Shown here: one piece after another, positions 6,651-14,387 of the stretch | Position numbering within the stretch: position 1 is the first letter of the stretch | How the letters are laid out: each line of letters opens with the position of its first letter | NCBI GenBank assembly: GCA_001701075.1 | Contig: DAAK01000147.1 | Location: 1-14,387, forward strand | DNA: 14,387 nucleotides | Direction: 5' to 3' | Source of the DNA: Bacteroidales bacterium GP3 | GTDB taxonomy: Bacteria; Bacteroidota; Bacteroidia; Bacteroidales; Muribaculaceae | Notes under the pieces: model-generated | Told to the model about the DNA's origin: nothing | The model's database searches: none | What the model saw: the letters and a program-made list of their open reading frames with translations, nothing else | Made by a program: the position numbers and the translations under genes

Positions 6651-7426
6651 ATAAAAAACCAAAGATCAAAGCGATAATAATCGACGACGACTTGCCAAGC
6701 ACTAATCTACTGGCTGAAGAGCTGAGAAAGCGTGAAGACATCGAACTATGCGCAACGGCAGAAACGCTTTCTGAAGGTGAGCGTCTTATAGCCCAACACA
6801 AGCCTGACTTACTCTTCCTTGACATGCAATTTCCAAATGGGAATGGCCTGATGTGGTATGAGGAAGCAAAACTTCCTGAAAACACAAAAGTTGTGTTCCA
6901 CACATGCTATCAGCGCTACATCCACGATGCACTCTCCTTGAAAGTGTTTGACTTCCTTCTGAAACCTTTTGAGGCTTCGGAGCTTGACGTCGTTCTCAAG
7001 CGGCTACGCAGTCTCCCTAAAGGAGATAACCAACAAAAGCAACAGTTGCCGGAAATATTGAATCTCTATGCCGGGAATGTAAACAAATCTCAACTTTTAT
7101 CCATTACCTCTGTCACTAACTCAAAGATAATAGTCAATCCAGCAGACATCGTTTACTTCCGCTATATTTCTGAAAGGAAGATTTGGGAATGTGTCTTCTA
7201 TAATCTCAAACGTATCATACTAAAGCGACAGACCACTGCAGAAACTATCCTCGGATATGGGCCAGATTTTGTAAGGACACATAAGCAATATATTGTTAAT
7301 GTCAGATATATCGGCATAATAAATGGGAATGACTGTATGCTTCTCCCTCCTCTCGACACCATCACTGAAATCAAGATATCCAAGACATACCGAAGGGATT
7401 TAATGGATCGCTTCTACGACATCTGA
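6647..7426 (+). CDS. LytTR-family DNA-binding response regulator
   Basis: This 259-residue cytoplasmic regulator is the partner of the upstream kinase. Its receiver domain (about 5-125) has the acidic pocket IIDDD (about 11-15), the phosphoacceptor Asp59 in LFLDMQFPNGNG, and the conserved Lys106 in LLKPF. After a Gln-rich linker (about 127-135), a LytTR domain occupies about 150-259, recognisable by VNPADIVYFRYISER and by FVRTHKQYIVNVRYI, the stretch that includes DNA-contact residues in this family. LytTR proteins bind paired short direct repeats upstream of targets. I could not identify a convincing site here. The start ATG lies within the kinase stop (ATGA). The convergent terminator follows 11 bases after the stop. 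Targets are unknown, and the convergent glycoside-hydrolase cluster is only a candidate. Confidence 0.93.
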   Translation: MNKKPKIKAIIIDDDLPSTNLLAEELRKREDIELCATAETLSEGERLIAQHKPDLLFLDMQFPNGNGLMWYEEAKLPENTKVVFHTCYQRYIHDALSLKVFDFLLKPFEASELDVVLKRLRSLPKGDNQQKQQLPEILNLYAGNVNKSQLLSITSVTNSKIIVNPADIVYFRYISERKIWECVFYNLKRIILKRQTTAETILGYGPDFVRTHKQYIVNVRYIGIINGNDCMLLPPLDTITEIKISKTYRRDLMDRFYDI

Positions 7427-7437
7427 TCAAGACACAT

Positions 7438-7470
7438 AAAAATGGCCATCTCAACGACGGCCATTTTTAT
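7438..7470. terminator. Two-way intrinsic terminator between convergent operons
   Basis: AAAAATGGCC (7438-7447) pairs perfectly with GGCCATTTTT (7459-7468) across an 11-base loop. The A/T ends give U-tracts on both strands. It lies between the stop of the response regulator (plus) and the stop of the GH127-type gene (minus), so it should end both operons. Confidence 0.9.
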
Positions 7471-7486
7471 TTTCATTAACTCAAAA

Positions 7487-9856
7487 TCAGGGATGGAGGA
7501 GTCGGACGTGGTAGATACCACCGGATGCCTTATCCTTGTCGGTCTGGAATTTGACGTTGACTGTCTTTTTACCTTTCAGCAGTTCGGAGGGGATGTTATA
7601 TTCCTCGTCGACAAAACCGTTCTTATTCCATTTTCCTACATTATCCACTGTGGCAAGAGGAGTTTCATCTATGAGAATCGACAAATTGCCAATACCATTC
7701 TCATTACCCCAATATCTGACACGCAGAGTCAGATCATCGCGGTCGCCGGTATTCATGACATATGAGAAGAAGCCCCCATTGGAAGCATCGCGCCATGGCT
7801 CGCCATTGAAATTACCACTTGACGATCTATTCGATTTCATCTGATGGTCGGCTTCAGGTTGCTGCTCTCCAGTATTGACAGCATCAACAGTGCGAGCGTC
7901 AAGAGCCAATCGGAGCTCTTCATCTTTACGGGCACTTTGCTGATATATCGCATATTCCTTTGGTGTCATCGACAAGAAATAGATAGTATAACGAGAATCG
8001 TGGATTCCGTTGAATGGTTCAAGAACTACTTTCTTCCCTCCATTTTCGAAAATTCCATCGGTTGTATAGGTAAAGCCACCAGCAGTGTCCGGCTTAAGAG
8101 AGTTCAATTTCTTCAACAGATCTTTTCTATTTCCTATCAACAACGGAGTATCGAACACTGACACGAGAGGACCTCCTGCAATGTGTCCCCAGCGATGATC
8201 TCCAGCAATGAGTCCCGGCATAGGCACATCTGATTGAAGACGGGCAGCAAGAACCATAGGACCTCTAACGATGCTTACATAGCTGGGAAGATGATTAAGC
8301 TCCTCAATTTCCACATGCATCGGAAGAGACATCTCCACGACATCACCATCATTCCATTCTCGGTTTAAAGCAATATAAGAAGACGGAGTAGACTTTACAT
8401 TTACTTTCTTTCCATTAACCTTCACCACTGGATTAACACACCATCCGGGATGCCGAAGATTTAATGTGAACACTTCCGGATTCTCTACATTCACAACTAT
8501 TTTAGTAGCCTCTTCCTGTGGAAAATTGTTGGTTTGAGTAAGTTTTACACCCTTATCTTTCCAATTGAGTTCGGAAGGGATGAAGAGATTGACCCAAAGG
8601 GAGTCTCCTGCATGAGTGTAGATAAACTGTCCATATTTACCATGATTCTCCATACCTGTGCCGACACAGCACCACATCGCGCTGTTCGGTTGGGAATACA
8701 CACGATAATGACCTGGACGAGCCGGAGTAAAGTAGACATATCCGCCATGTTCGGGATGCTGGGTGGAAAGGATATGGTTATAGACAGCGCGCTCGTAGAA
8801 ATCAGCATATTTTGCATCGGGATTCATGCGGAACAGACCCTCGGTAAGCTTCATCATGTTGTTGGTGTTGCAAGATTCCGGACCTTCGCGATCATCAACA
8901 TAACTCTTGGCATCAGCAGCTGAAGCGAAGTGTTCTCGACGGCTGTTGCCACCAAACGACAGAGAACGGTTGTTGACAACAGTATCCCAAAAGAAATCGG
9001 CAGTCTTGTGGTATTCCTCATCACCGGAAACCTCAGACACACGCTGATAACCTACGACCTTTGGCACCTGAGTGTTGGCATGCATATTGTCAAGACGATC
9101 GAGTCCATTGTGAAGATTATCGTAGAGAGCATGATGAGTGAAACGCTTAGCAGCATTAAGATATTTCTCATCACCGGTTATGGCATAAGCATCGGCAAAT
9201 ATCTCATTCATACCACCAAACTCATTACCGAGCATCACTTCCATCTGTTCATCGGAAAGATTGGAGATTATGTCAACACCCCAGTCACAGAAGTTGAGGA
9301 AAAGATTAAGGGCTGGTTTGCTGCCAGTATAAACCCATGCATCGCGGAGACCGGCATACATCTTGTGGACATTATACCATGGCACCCAGTAATCCCATAT
9401 CTTACCACCATTCCCTTTGTGAATCTCCTCCCAGAGCACATCGCCATTTGGAACGCCACCGATGTAACCATCGTTGCGTGCGGCGGCACATAAAGCCAAC
9501 TGTGAGAGCATGTAGTCCATGCGCTCTTTCAGACGCGGATCACCGGTTGCGGCATAATGGATTGCAAGAGCCGTGAGATAATGGCCACCGACATGACCGT
9601 CAAGGCCAGCCCAATTGGTAAAGTCCTCCCCTTTCGGTTCGAGACCGGCTTCTTTTAAATATGGAGCGAGCAGACGATCAACATCGTAGCTGAGCAGAGT
9701 GTTGACATTGAGATCCATTGCATCCTTGAAACGGCTATCGAGAAGCTGCACATCCTGCAATGGGAATTCGTTGCTGTAGAGCACAGACTGTGCCGAAGCA
9801 ACAGTTGCCAAACCTACAAATGAGAGAGTCAGCAATAGTTTTTGGAATCGTTTCAT
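7487..9856 (-). CDS. Secreted DUF1680 glycoside hydrolase, GH127/GH146-type beta-L-arabinofuranosidase
   Basis: This 789-residue protein is a DUF1680 alpha/alpha-barrel hydrolase, the family that includes beta-L-arabinofuranosidases GH127 and GH146. A signal peptide (1-22, cut after ASA) directs export. The unusual zinc and cysteine-nucleophile active site is complete: Glu327 and Cys329 in EGPESCNTNN, and Cys396-Cys397 in MWCCVGTGMENH. By comparison with the Bifidobacterium enzyme HypBA1, the first of the paired cysteines would be the nucleophile. The VPWYNVHK motif (158-165) is also typical. A beta-sandwich tail (about 650-789) extends it beyond the shorter HypBA1-like forms, which favours the Bacteroides GH146-like architecture. 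It is the last gene of the operon, 6 bases after GH43. Some relatives act on other sugars, such as an unusual rhamnogalacturonan-II residue, so the substrate is probable but not certain. Confidence 0.9.
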   Translation of the reverse strand: MKRFQKLLLTLSFVGLATVASAQSVLYSNEFPLQDVQLLDSRFKDAMDLNVNTLLSYDVDRLLAPYLKEAGLEPKGEDFTNWAGLDGHVGGHYLTALAIHYAATGDPRLKERMDYMLSQLALCAAARNDGYIGGVPNGDVLWEEIHKGNGGKIWDYWVPWYNVHKMYAGLRDAWVYTGSKPALNLFLNFCDWGVDIISNLSDEQMEVMLGNEFGGMNEIFADAYAITGDEKYLNAAKRFTHHALYDNLHNGLDRLDNMHANTQVPKVVGYQRVSEVSGDEEYHKTADFFWDTVVNNRSLSFGGNSRREHFASAADAKSYVDDREGPESCNTNNMMKLTEGLFRMNPDAKYADFYERAVYNHILSTQHPEHGGYVYFTPARPGHYRVYSQPNSAMWCCVGTGMENHGKYGQFIYTHAGDSLWVNLFIPSELNWKDKGVKLTQTNNFPQEEATKIVVNVENPEVFTLNLRHPGWCVNPVVKVNGKKVNVKSTPSSYIALNREWNDGDVVEMSLPMHVEIEELNHLPSYVSIVRGPMVLAARLQSDVPMPGLIAGDHRWGHIAGGPLVSVFDTPLLIGNRKDLLKKLNSLKPDTAGGFTYTTDGIFENGGKKVVLEPFNGIHDSRYTIYFLSMTPKEYAIYQQSARKDEELRLALDARTVDAVNTGEQQPEADHQMKSNRSSSGNFNGEPWRDASNGGFFSYVMNTGDRDDLTLRVRYWGNENGIGNLSILIDETPLATVDNVGKWNKNGFVDEEYNIPSELLKGKKTVNVKFQTDKDKASGGIYHVRLLHP

Positions 9857-9862
9857 AAAAAA

Positions 9863-11188
9863 TTATTTGTTAAATTTCCAAGAATCAAATTGAAGAAGGT
9901 CATTGCCATTTCCTGCGAAAACGAAATAGAGATCATGGATTCCATCTCTTTTAATGGTCTTAGCCTGTTTCTCTGTCCAGTCATTGCCAGAGGCTGCATC
10001 AAGAGTTGCTATAAGTTCGCCGTTGGGAGCATCTAACCGAACCTCAATTTTTGAGCCTGGTTTGCCGTTGCGCACTCGAGCAATGAAGTCTTCAGCACCA
10101 TCACCAAAATTCACTTCACGAAGTTTGATGTAATCACCGGGATCAATCTCAGTCACAAAGACACAATCTATATTATCGTAACCGATATTGATACCCTCTT
10201 CCCAAGCTATAGTCTCACCTTGCTGACGCACGTAGGGATTGAGGGGATTGGCACTTTTGAGCACTCCCCTTTTGTCGTGATGCATATAAGGGAGGGAGCC
10301 ATCTTCATTAAATTCAAAAGGCACGATGCTCGTAGTGCGACGTTTACTGTGAGATGTCGGGAGACCTTCATCCATATAGAAGAAATACCATTGTCCCTTA
10401 TACTCACACATACCGGTGTGGTTGCCCATACCTCCATGCTCGAAAGCACGCATCAATCGGCCACCATATTTCCAAGGGCCAAGAGGAGAATCTGCCCAAG
10501 CCCAGTCTGTATCTTCAGGACAGGAAGATGCATATGCAAGATAATACTTGTCGCCACGTTTTGCTATCCATGGAGCCTCCTCGTAATCGGGACCGAAAGC
10601 ATCTTGATCCTTGATTTCGAAGACCTTGATATCGCCATCATAGCTAATCATATCTTCATTAAGCTTGACAGCATAGAGAGCATTATTACCCCAATACATA
10701 TAAGCCTGGCCATCATCATCAATCAGAATGGTAGGGTCAATATCTTCCCAGCCGTGACCGCTGTAGTTGGTATCTTCGGAGTTGATGAGGAATTTCTTCC
10801 CGCCTAATGGATTAGTGAAGGGTCCATAAGGGGAATCCGAGACGAGAACAGGTATACCGAATGTGGAAGTATAATAATACCATTTCCCGTTGCGATATGC
10901 CATTTGCGCAGCATAGGCACAGTCTTTTGTGCCAAATCCTTCATTATTGAAAATCGGAGCATTGTGAGTCCAATTGACCATATCCGTGGTAGTGAAACAT
11001 AAGTACTGCCGCATCACGAAATTATCAGGATCTGCAGAAATGTCATCACAGCCGGTGTACAAATAAAGCGTATCGCCGACTACGACCGGGGCTGGATCGG
11101 GAGTGAAGTGAGTTTGGCAGATTGGGTTCTGAGCCACGGCTAAAGCCGATGCCAATAAAAGAGAAACAGAGAATAGGGATTTTTTCAT
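9863..11188 (-). CDS. Secreted GH43 family enzyme with C-terminal CBM6-like domain
   Basis: This 441-residue enzyme has a five-bladed beta-propeller GH43 domain, a family mostly of alpha-L-arabinofuranosidases and beta-xylosidases. The three expected acidic residues are present: Asp31 (TPDPAP) as base, Asp151 (EDIDPT) as modulator, and Glu204 (YEEAPW) as acid. The C-terminal part (about 320-441) resembles a CBM6 beta-sandwich, with VNFGDGAEDFIARV and a terminal FDSWKF, suggesting binding to xylan or another beta-glycan. I chose the ATG at 11188 because it begins a classic signal peptide (MKKSLFSVSLLLASALAVAQ). A longer in-frame start at 11251 would put 21 non-hydrophobic residues in front and overlap the upstream GH95 gene. 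The gap to GH95 is 16 bases and to the GH127-type gene 6 bases, so it is one operon. Subfamily and sugar are undecided. Confidence 0.9.
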   Translation of the reverse strand: MKKSLFSVSLLLASALAVAQNPICQTHFTPDPAPVVVGDTLYLYTGCDDISADPDNFVMRQYLCFTTTDMVNWTHNAPIFNNEGFGTKDCAYAAQMAYRNGKWYYYTSTFGIPVLVSDSPYGPFTNPLGGKKFLINSEDTNYSGHGWEDIDPTILIDDDGQAYMYWGNNALYAVKLNEDMISYDGDIKVFEIKDQDAFGPDYEEAPWIAKRGDKYYLAYASSCPEDTDWAWADSPLGPWKYGGRLMRAFEHGGMGNHTGMCEYKGQWYFFYMDEGLPTSHSKRRTTSIVPFEFNEDGSLPYMHHDKRGVLKSANPLNPYVRQQGETIAWEEGINIGYDNIDCVFVTEIDPGDYIKLREVNFGDGAEDFIARVRNGKPGSKIEVRLDAPNGELIATLDAASGNDWTEKQAKTIKRDGIHDLYFVFAGNGNDLLQFDSWKFNK

Positions 11189-11204
11189 TGTATGATGTGG
11201 TTTA

Positions 11205-13655
11205 TTATTTAGCACGAGAGATTCTGTAAGCTTGGCCTGGGGTAGTGTCAAGGTCGTATTCGTAGACCTTTAGCAGTAATGGATAAGCCTTAGAAGTTTC
11301 GGGGCTTACTTGGGCATCAGCCATTTTGACAGGGGACAGCAATGGATTTATTGTTTCGCCTTCTGCTACAACAAGACCTTCCCCTTCGAGAGGCACATAG
11401 GAGCGAAGCCTTAACTTCCCACCTATGTTTGAAAGGATAGTAGCCTCGGCAAGCTGACCCCTGTTCCAGTTCATATCAACGGTAAAGTTGCCACGAGCCT
11501 TAAGACCTTTTACTTCACCTTCACTCCATGTGTCAGGAAGAGCGGGAAGCAGATGGACAGCACCATCATGACTCTGCAAGAGCATCTCAGCGACACCGGC
11601 AGTGAAACCGAAGTTTCCATCTATCTGGAATGGCGGATGAGCGTCAAACAGATTTGGATAAAGTCGACCCATTCCGCCTCCAGAATAGTCAATCTTTGCA
11701 GAACCGGGAAGGAGAGTCACGAAATTATTGATAATCTTATCGGCATGATTTCCATCGAGGAGTCTTGCCCAAAGATTCAGTTTCCAACCTATGCTCCAAC
11801 CAGTAGCCATATCGCCACGCTGAATAAGAGAATTCTTAGCACCTACAAAAGCATTTGGAGTAGAATTGGGAGTGATTTGGTTGGATGGGTAAAGTCCATA
11901 AAGATGAGAAACATGACGGTGCTGGTCTTTGGGATCGTCAGCGTCAACTGTCCATTCCTGAAGTTGTCCGTAACGTCCAACCTTCATAGGTTGGAGTTTG
12001 GATATTGTTTTCTGAAGGCGAGCCATATATTCGGCATCTTCACCAAGAATTTCAGCGCATTTAAGGGTGTTTTTCAGAGCGTCAAAAGCAATCTGATTGT
12101 CCATAGTGCAACCGGCAGTAATCCAGCTGCTGCCATATCCATGTTCGGGCGACATGGAAGGCGTTGTCACCAGATAGCCAGTTCGGGGATCCTCTACCAT
12201 GGCCGACATATAGAAATCAGCAGTACCCTTGATTACGGGATAATATTTCTTGAGAAAATCCTTGTCGCCAGTATAGAGATAATGGTCCCAGAGATGAGTA
12301 GCAAGCCAAGCGCCACCGTTAGGCCACATACCATACTGTGCCATATCAATCGGGCCACAAACACGCCATGCATCAGTGTTGTGATGAGCTACCCAACCAT
12401 CGGCTCCATAAAGAGTCTTTGCTGTTTCAGCACCCGTATGGCTGAGATCTTCAATAAGGCCGAAGAGGGGTTCATGACACTCGGAAAGGTTTGTCACCTC
12501 TGCAGGCCAGTAGTTCATTTCAGCATTGATGTTGATTGTGTATTTGCTATCCCACGGAGCATAGTTTGATTCATTCCATACTCCTTGGAGATTAGCAGGT
12601 TGACCACCTGGCTGAGAAGAGGAAATAAGGAGATAGCGTCCATATTGGAAAAGGAGCGCAAGGAGAGAAGGGTCATAATTGTTCTTAAAATCAGCGACTC
12701 TGAGGTGAGTTTCCTTATCTGAACCTCCAATTGAAGGAAGAGAAAGAGAAACTCTGTCAAACTGCTGTTTGTAAGCATCAATATGAGCAGTCAGAGCATC
12801 TGAATAATCCTTTTTCATCGCATTTTTAAGAAGAGAAGAGACTTTTTTCTCTGGATTTCCACTGATATCCTTATAGTTGACATAGTTTGTGGCAGAGGCG
12901 ATGTAAATAACGGCATAATCGGCATCTTCGATATTGAGCATTCCCTCCTTAGCGAATACTTTTCCGTTGCTTTTGACACGGATTCCGCATTTAGCAGTAA
13001 GTCCTGCCGGAATTCCTTCGTGTTCACGGCCAGGGATGGTGATATCCATTCCCCTGCTGACCATTTTGACAGAGCCACCCTCGGGTGTCTCGTATTCAAG
13101 AGAGAAATTGAGAGTCTTCTGCTTATCAGAGGTAAGATTCACCATAATCACTCCGTCAGAAAGGGAGGCTATAGTTTCACGTCGGAACGATACGTCACCA
13201 ACTTTATAGTTCACCTCAGACACTGCTTTTGAAATGTCAAGTTGACGGCGATAATCAGACGTTTCACCCTGATGGTTGAAGTTTATGTAGAGGGAGCCGA
13301 GTGTAAGATAGCACATTCCATGGTGAGGAGTCATATAGTACTGGTCAATCAGTTTTTCAGCTTCCTTTTCCTTGCCATCGAAGATGAGTTGGCGTATTTC
13401 CTGCAGGTGTTTGAAGCCTTCGGGATTATTATTGTTGTGAGGGCTGCCGGCCCAGAAAGTCTCGTCGTTAAGTTGGATGCGTTCACGGTCAACACCTCCA
13501 AAGACCATAGCACCCATCCGGGAATTACCGACTGGAAGAGCCTCGACCCAAGCCTCTGCAGGAGATGAGTACCATAGAGTCAGGTCATCGGCAGCATAGC
13601 CAGTGAAGACACTGAAAAATGCAAGTAATGAAGGAATCAGATTTTTGATTTTCAT
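11205..13655 (-). CDS. Secreted GH95 alpha-L-fucosidase or alpha-L-galactosidase
   Basis: This 816-residue inverting hydrolase should remove terminal alpha-1,2-linked L-fucose or the related L-galactose. A signal peptide (1-21, ending GYA) exports it. It shows the N-terminal beta-sandwich opening of GH95 (LWYSSPAEAWVEALPVGN, 27-44), then the alpha/alpha barrel. Catalytic candidates, aligned by motif to Bifidobacterium AfcA, are Asn375 and Asn377 (TININAEMNYW), Glu504 (SMSPEHGY) and Asp679 (FQIDGNFG). A C-terminal beta domain follows. The residue two before Asn375 is Thr373, where AfcA has His. As I recall, a characterised Bacteroides GH95 that prefers L-galactose also has Thr there. It is the first gene of a three-enzyme operon. 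The start at 13655 fits the signal peptide. Family is secure, sugar preference is inferred. Confidence 0.93.
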   Translation of the reverse strand: MKIKNLIPSLLAFFSVFTGYAADDLTLWYSSPAEAWVEALPVGNSRMGAMVFGGVDRERIQLNDETFWAGSPHNNNNPEGFKHLQEIRQLIFDGKEKEAEKLIDQYYMTPHHGMCYLTLGSLYINFNHQGETSDYRRQLDISKAVSEVNYKVGDVSFRRETIASLSDGVIMVNLTSDKQKTLNFSLEYETPEGGSVKMVSRGMDITIPGREHEGIPAGLTAKCGIRVKSNGKVFAKEGMLNIEDADYAVIYIASATNYVNYKDISGNPEKKVSSLLKNAMKKDYSDALTAHIDAYKQQFDRVSLSLPSIGGSDKETHLRVADFKNNYDPSLLALLFQYGRYLLISSSQPGGQPANLQGVWNESNYAPWDSKYTININAEMNYWPAEVTNLSECHEPLFGLIEDLSHTGAETAKTLYGADGWVAHHNTDAWRVCGPIDMAQYGMWPNGGAWLATHLWDHYLYTGDKDFLKKYYPVIKGTADFYMSAMVEDPRTGYLVTTPSMSPEHGYGSSWITAGCTMDNQIAFDALKNTLKCAEILGEDAEYMARLQKTISKLQPMKVGRYGQLQEWTVDADDPKDQHRHVSHLYGLYPSNQITPNSTPNAFVGAKNSLIQRGDMATGWSIGWKLNLWARLLDGNHADKIINNFVTLLPGSAKIDYSGGGMGRLYPNLFDAHPPFQIDGNFGFTAGVAEMLLQSHDGAVHLLPALPDTWSEGEVKGLKARGNFTVDMNWNRGQLAEATILSNIGGKLRLRSYVPLEGEGLVVAEGETINPLLSPVKMADAQVSPETSKAYPLLLKVYEYDLDTTPGQAYRISRAK

Positions 13656-13683
13656 GATATTTTGAGTTAATTATATTCTAATG

Positions 13684-13691
13684 CAAATTTA
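13684..13691 (-). promoter_or_regulatory. Probable -7 box for the GH95-GH43-GH127 operon
   Basis: The minus strand reads TAAATTTG, matching TAnnTTTG, 28 bases before the GH95 ATG. No good TTTG is present 19-21 bases upstream, which would fit a promoter that needs an activator. Positions 13692-13845 otherwise hold no gene. Confidence 0.5.
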
Positions 13692-13845
13692 ATAATTATT
13701 ATTGAGATTATCATTATACAGATGTCGCAAGGACGTATGATAATGGCATAGAGGACATAGAATATGTATCAGAAGTGTTAATATTTGTCATATGCAAAGT
13801 GAATGACAAGCATTTGAGGGTGGGGAGACGGCAAAAAGAGGGCTG

Positions 13846-13891
13846 AATATTTCTAAGGCCCGACTTATGAAAGCCGAGCCTTAGAAATATT
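13846..13891 (-). terminator. Long hairpin after the GH97 gene
   Basis: AATATTTCTAAGGC (13846-13859) pairs perfectly with 13878-13891, a 14-base-pair stem. Five further pairs inside, interrupted by two mismatches, close on an ATGA loop. It starts 16 bases past the GH97 stop and precedes the GH95 promoter. The minus-strand side has only a short U-run (TTTTT, 13836-13832) some 9 bases downstream, so it is either a terminator with a weak tail or an RNA-processing or stabilising hairpin. Confidence 0.55.
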
Positions 13892-13907
13892 ATTATTGGG
13901 AGATTCT

Positions 13908-14387
13908 TTATTGGGGAGAGACGACCATCACGAGGCCTCCACGGGGTTGGAGGGTGAAGGAAGAGGGCAGAGCGTTTGCGGTTGAAATTTTCCATTTGGA
14001 GGCTGGATTGGCTTCTTCAATGGATTCGGGGTTGGCATCCTCGAAGATTTGGATGGACAGGTTGGAGTCTTTTAAATTGAGGCGGGAGTAGTCGAGATCG
14101 GTCAGAGTGAAGGGTGCATCAGTGCCGTTGATGGCTGATATCCACCATTGGTTGCCTTTCTTTCTTGCCATCATTACGTATTCACCGGGATAGCCTCCAA
14201 GAAGGATTGTATTGTCCCAAGCAGTGGGGAGAGTGGAGAGATAGTCCTTAACTTCCTGTGGTTGGGAGAGGAAGCTTTCGGGACGGTCTGCAAGATGCTG
14301 GATACCGGATTCGTAAAGAGCTGTCAGAGCGAGTTCGTGAGCATTCGTCGTGATGTGTGGATGCTGGGAGTCTGTGAAAGCACAGGG
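13908..14387 (-). CDS. GH97 family glycoside hydrolase, C-terminal part (cut by window edge)
   Basis: The frame is open from the right edge to the stop at 13908, giving the last 159 residues, so the visible ATG at 14174 is internal. Recognisable GH97 features are FTDSQHPHITT followed by AHELALTALYES, marking the end of the catalytic barrel, then IQHLADRPE, LPTAWDNT and LLGGYPGEYV leading into the C-terminal beta domain with WWISAINGTD. GH97 enzymes of Bacteroidota are usually exported alpha-glucosidases or alpha-galactosidases. The residues separating inverting from retaining members lie mostly upstream of the window, so the sugar cannot be called. It is on the same strand as the GH95 operon, 252 bases upstream of it and separated by a long hairpin. 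It is probably a separate or processed unit of the same glycan locus. Confidence 0.85.
   Translation of the reverse strand, partial: PCAFTDSQHPHITTNAHELALTALYESGIQHLADRPESFLSQPQEVKDYLSTLPTAWDNTILLGGYPGEYVMMARKKGNQWWISAINGTDAPFTLTDLDYSRLNLKDSNLSIQIFEDANPESIEEANPASKWKISTANALPSSFTLQPRGGLVMVVSPQ

Noticed and set aside
8930..9493. A 187-codon plus-strand open frame opposite the DUF1680 gene
   Set aside because: It is entirely antisense to a well-supported enzyme gene, has no recognisable domain and no promoter-like sequence in front.
11189..11251. Longer GH43 start at 11251
   Set aside because: It would overlap the GH95 coding end and bury a textbook signal peptide behind 21 non-hydrophobic residues. 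The ATG at 11188 is better.
11553..12569. A 338-codon plus-strand open frame opposite GH95
   Set aside because: It lies wholly within the GH95 coding region, whose opposite frame has full family motifs. The antisense product resembles nothing I know and lacks a plausible start region, so it is a shadow of codon bias.

Overview
The window looks like Bacteroidota, order Bacteroidales, probably a gut lineage such as Bacteroidaceae or Muribaculaceae. Three things support this. Promoter-like boxes follow the Bacteroidota pattern (TTTG, about 20 bases, TAnnTTTG). The content is rich in secreted glycoside hydrolases: GH20, DUF1680/GH127-type, GH43-CBM6, GH95 and GH97. The two-component system is a periplasmic-TPR kinase with a LytTR regulator, a common Bacteroidota layout. 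Genus cannot be decided from the sequence alone.

Left part (1-1742): a housekeeping block on the minus strand, with a ComF-type phosphoribosyltransferase overlapping recX, then a CAU-anticodon tRNA with a near-perfect Bacteroidota promoter. Between the tRNA and recX the 3' half of the tRNA and its terminator have been copied in tandem, leaving a decayed tRNA fragment and a second terminator. Another minus-strand promoter at the left edge points out of the window.

Middle (1743-7426): plus-strand genes. prmC (release-factor glutamine methyltransferase) is followed 50 bases later by a secreted GH20 beta-N-acetylhexosaminidase. After a 346-base gene-free stretch comes a two-gene signalling operon, a TPR sensor kinase and a LytTR response regulator, overlapping by ATGA.

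Right part (7438-14387): a strong two-way terminator separates the regulator from a convergent minus-strand carbohydrate cluster. In transcription order this is GH97 (C-terminal end only, running off the right edge), a long hairpin, then a tight operon of GH95, GH43-CBM6 and DUF1680 GH127/GH146. All three complete enzymes carry signal peptides. The combination suggests stepwise removal of L-arabinofuranose and alpha-L-galactose or alpha-L-fucose side groups from a plant cell-wall glycan such as a decorated arabinoxylan or pectin. No SusC/SusD pair is in view, so this may be one edge of a larger polysaccharide utilization locus.

I see no CRISPR array, insertion sequence, integrase, phage gene or clear new multi-gene system. 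The most unusual local structure is the decayed tandem tRNA and terminator duplication. The most useful functional clue is a Thr in the GH95 active-site motif where the well-studied fucosidase has His.
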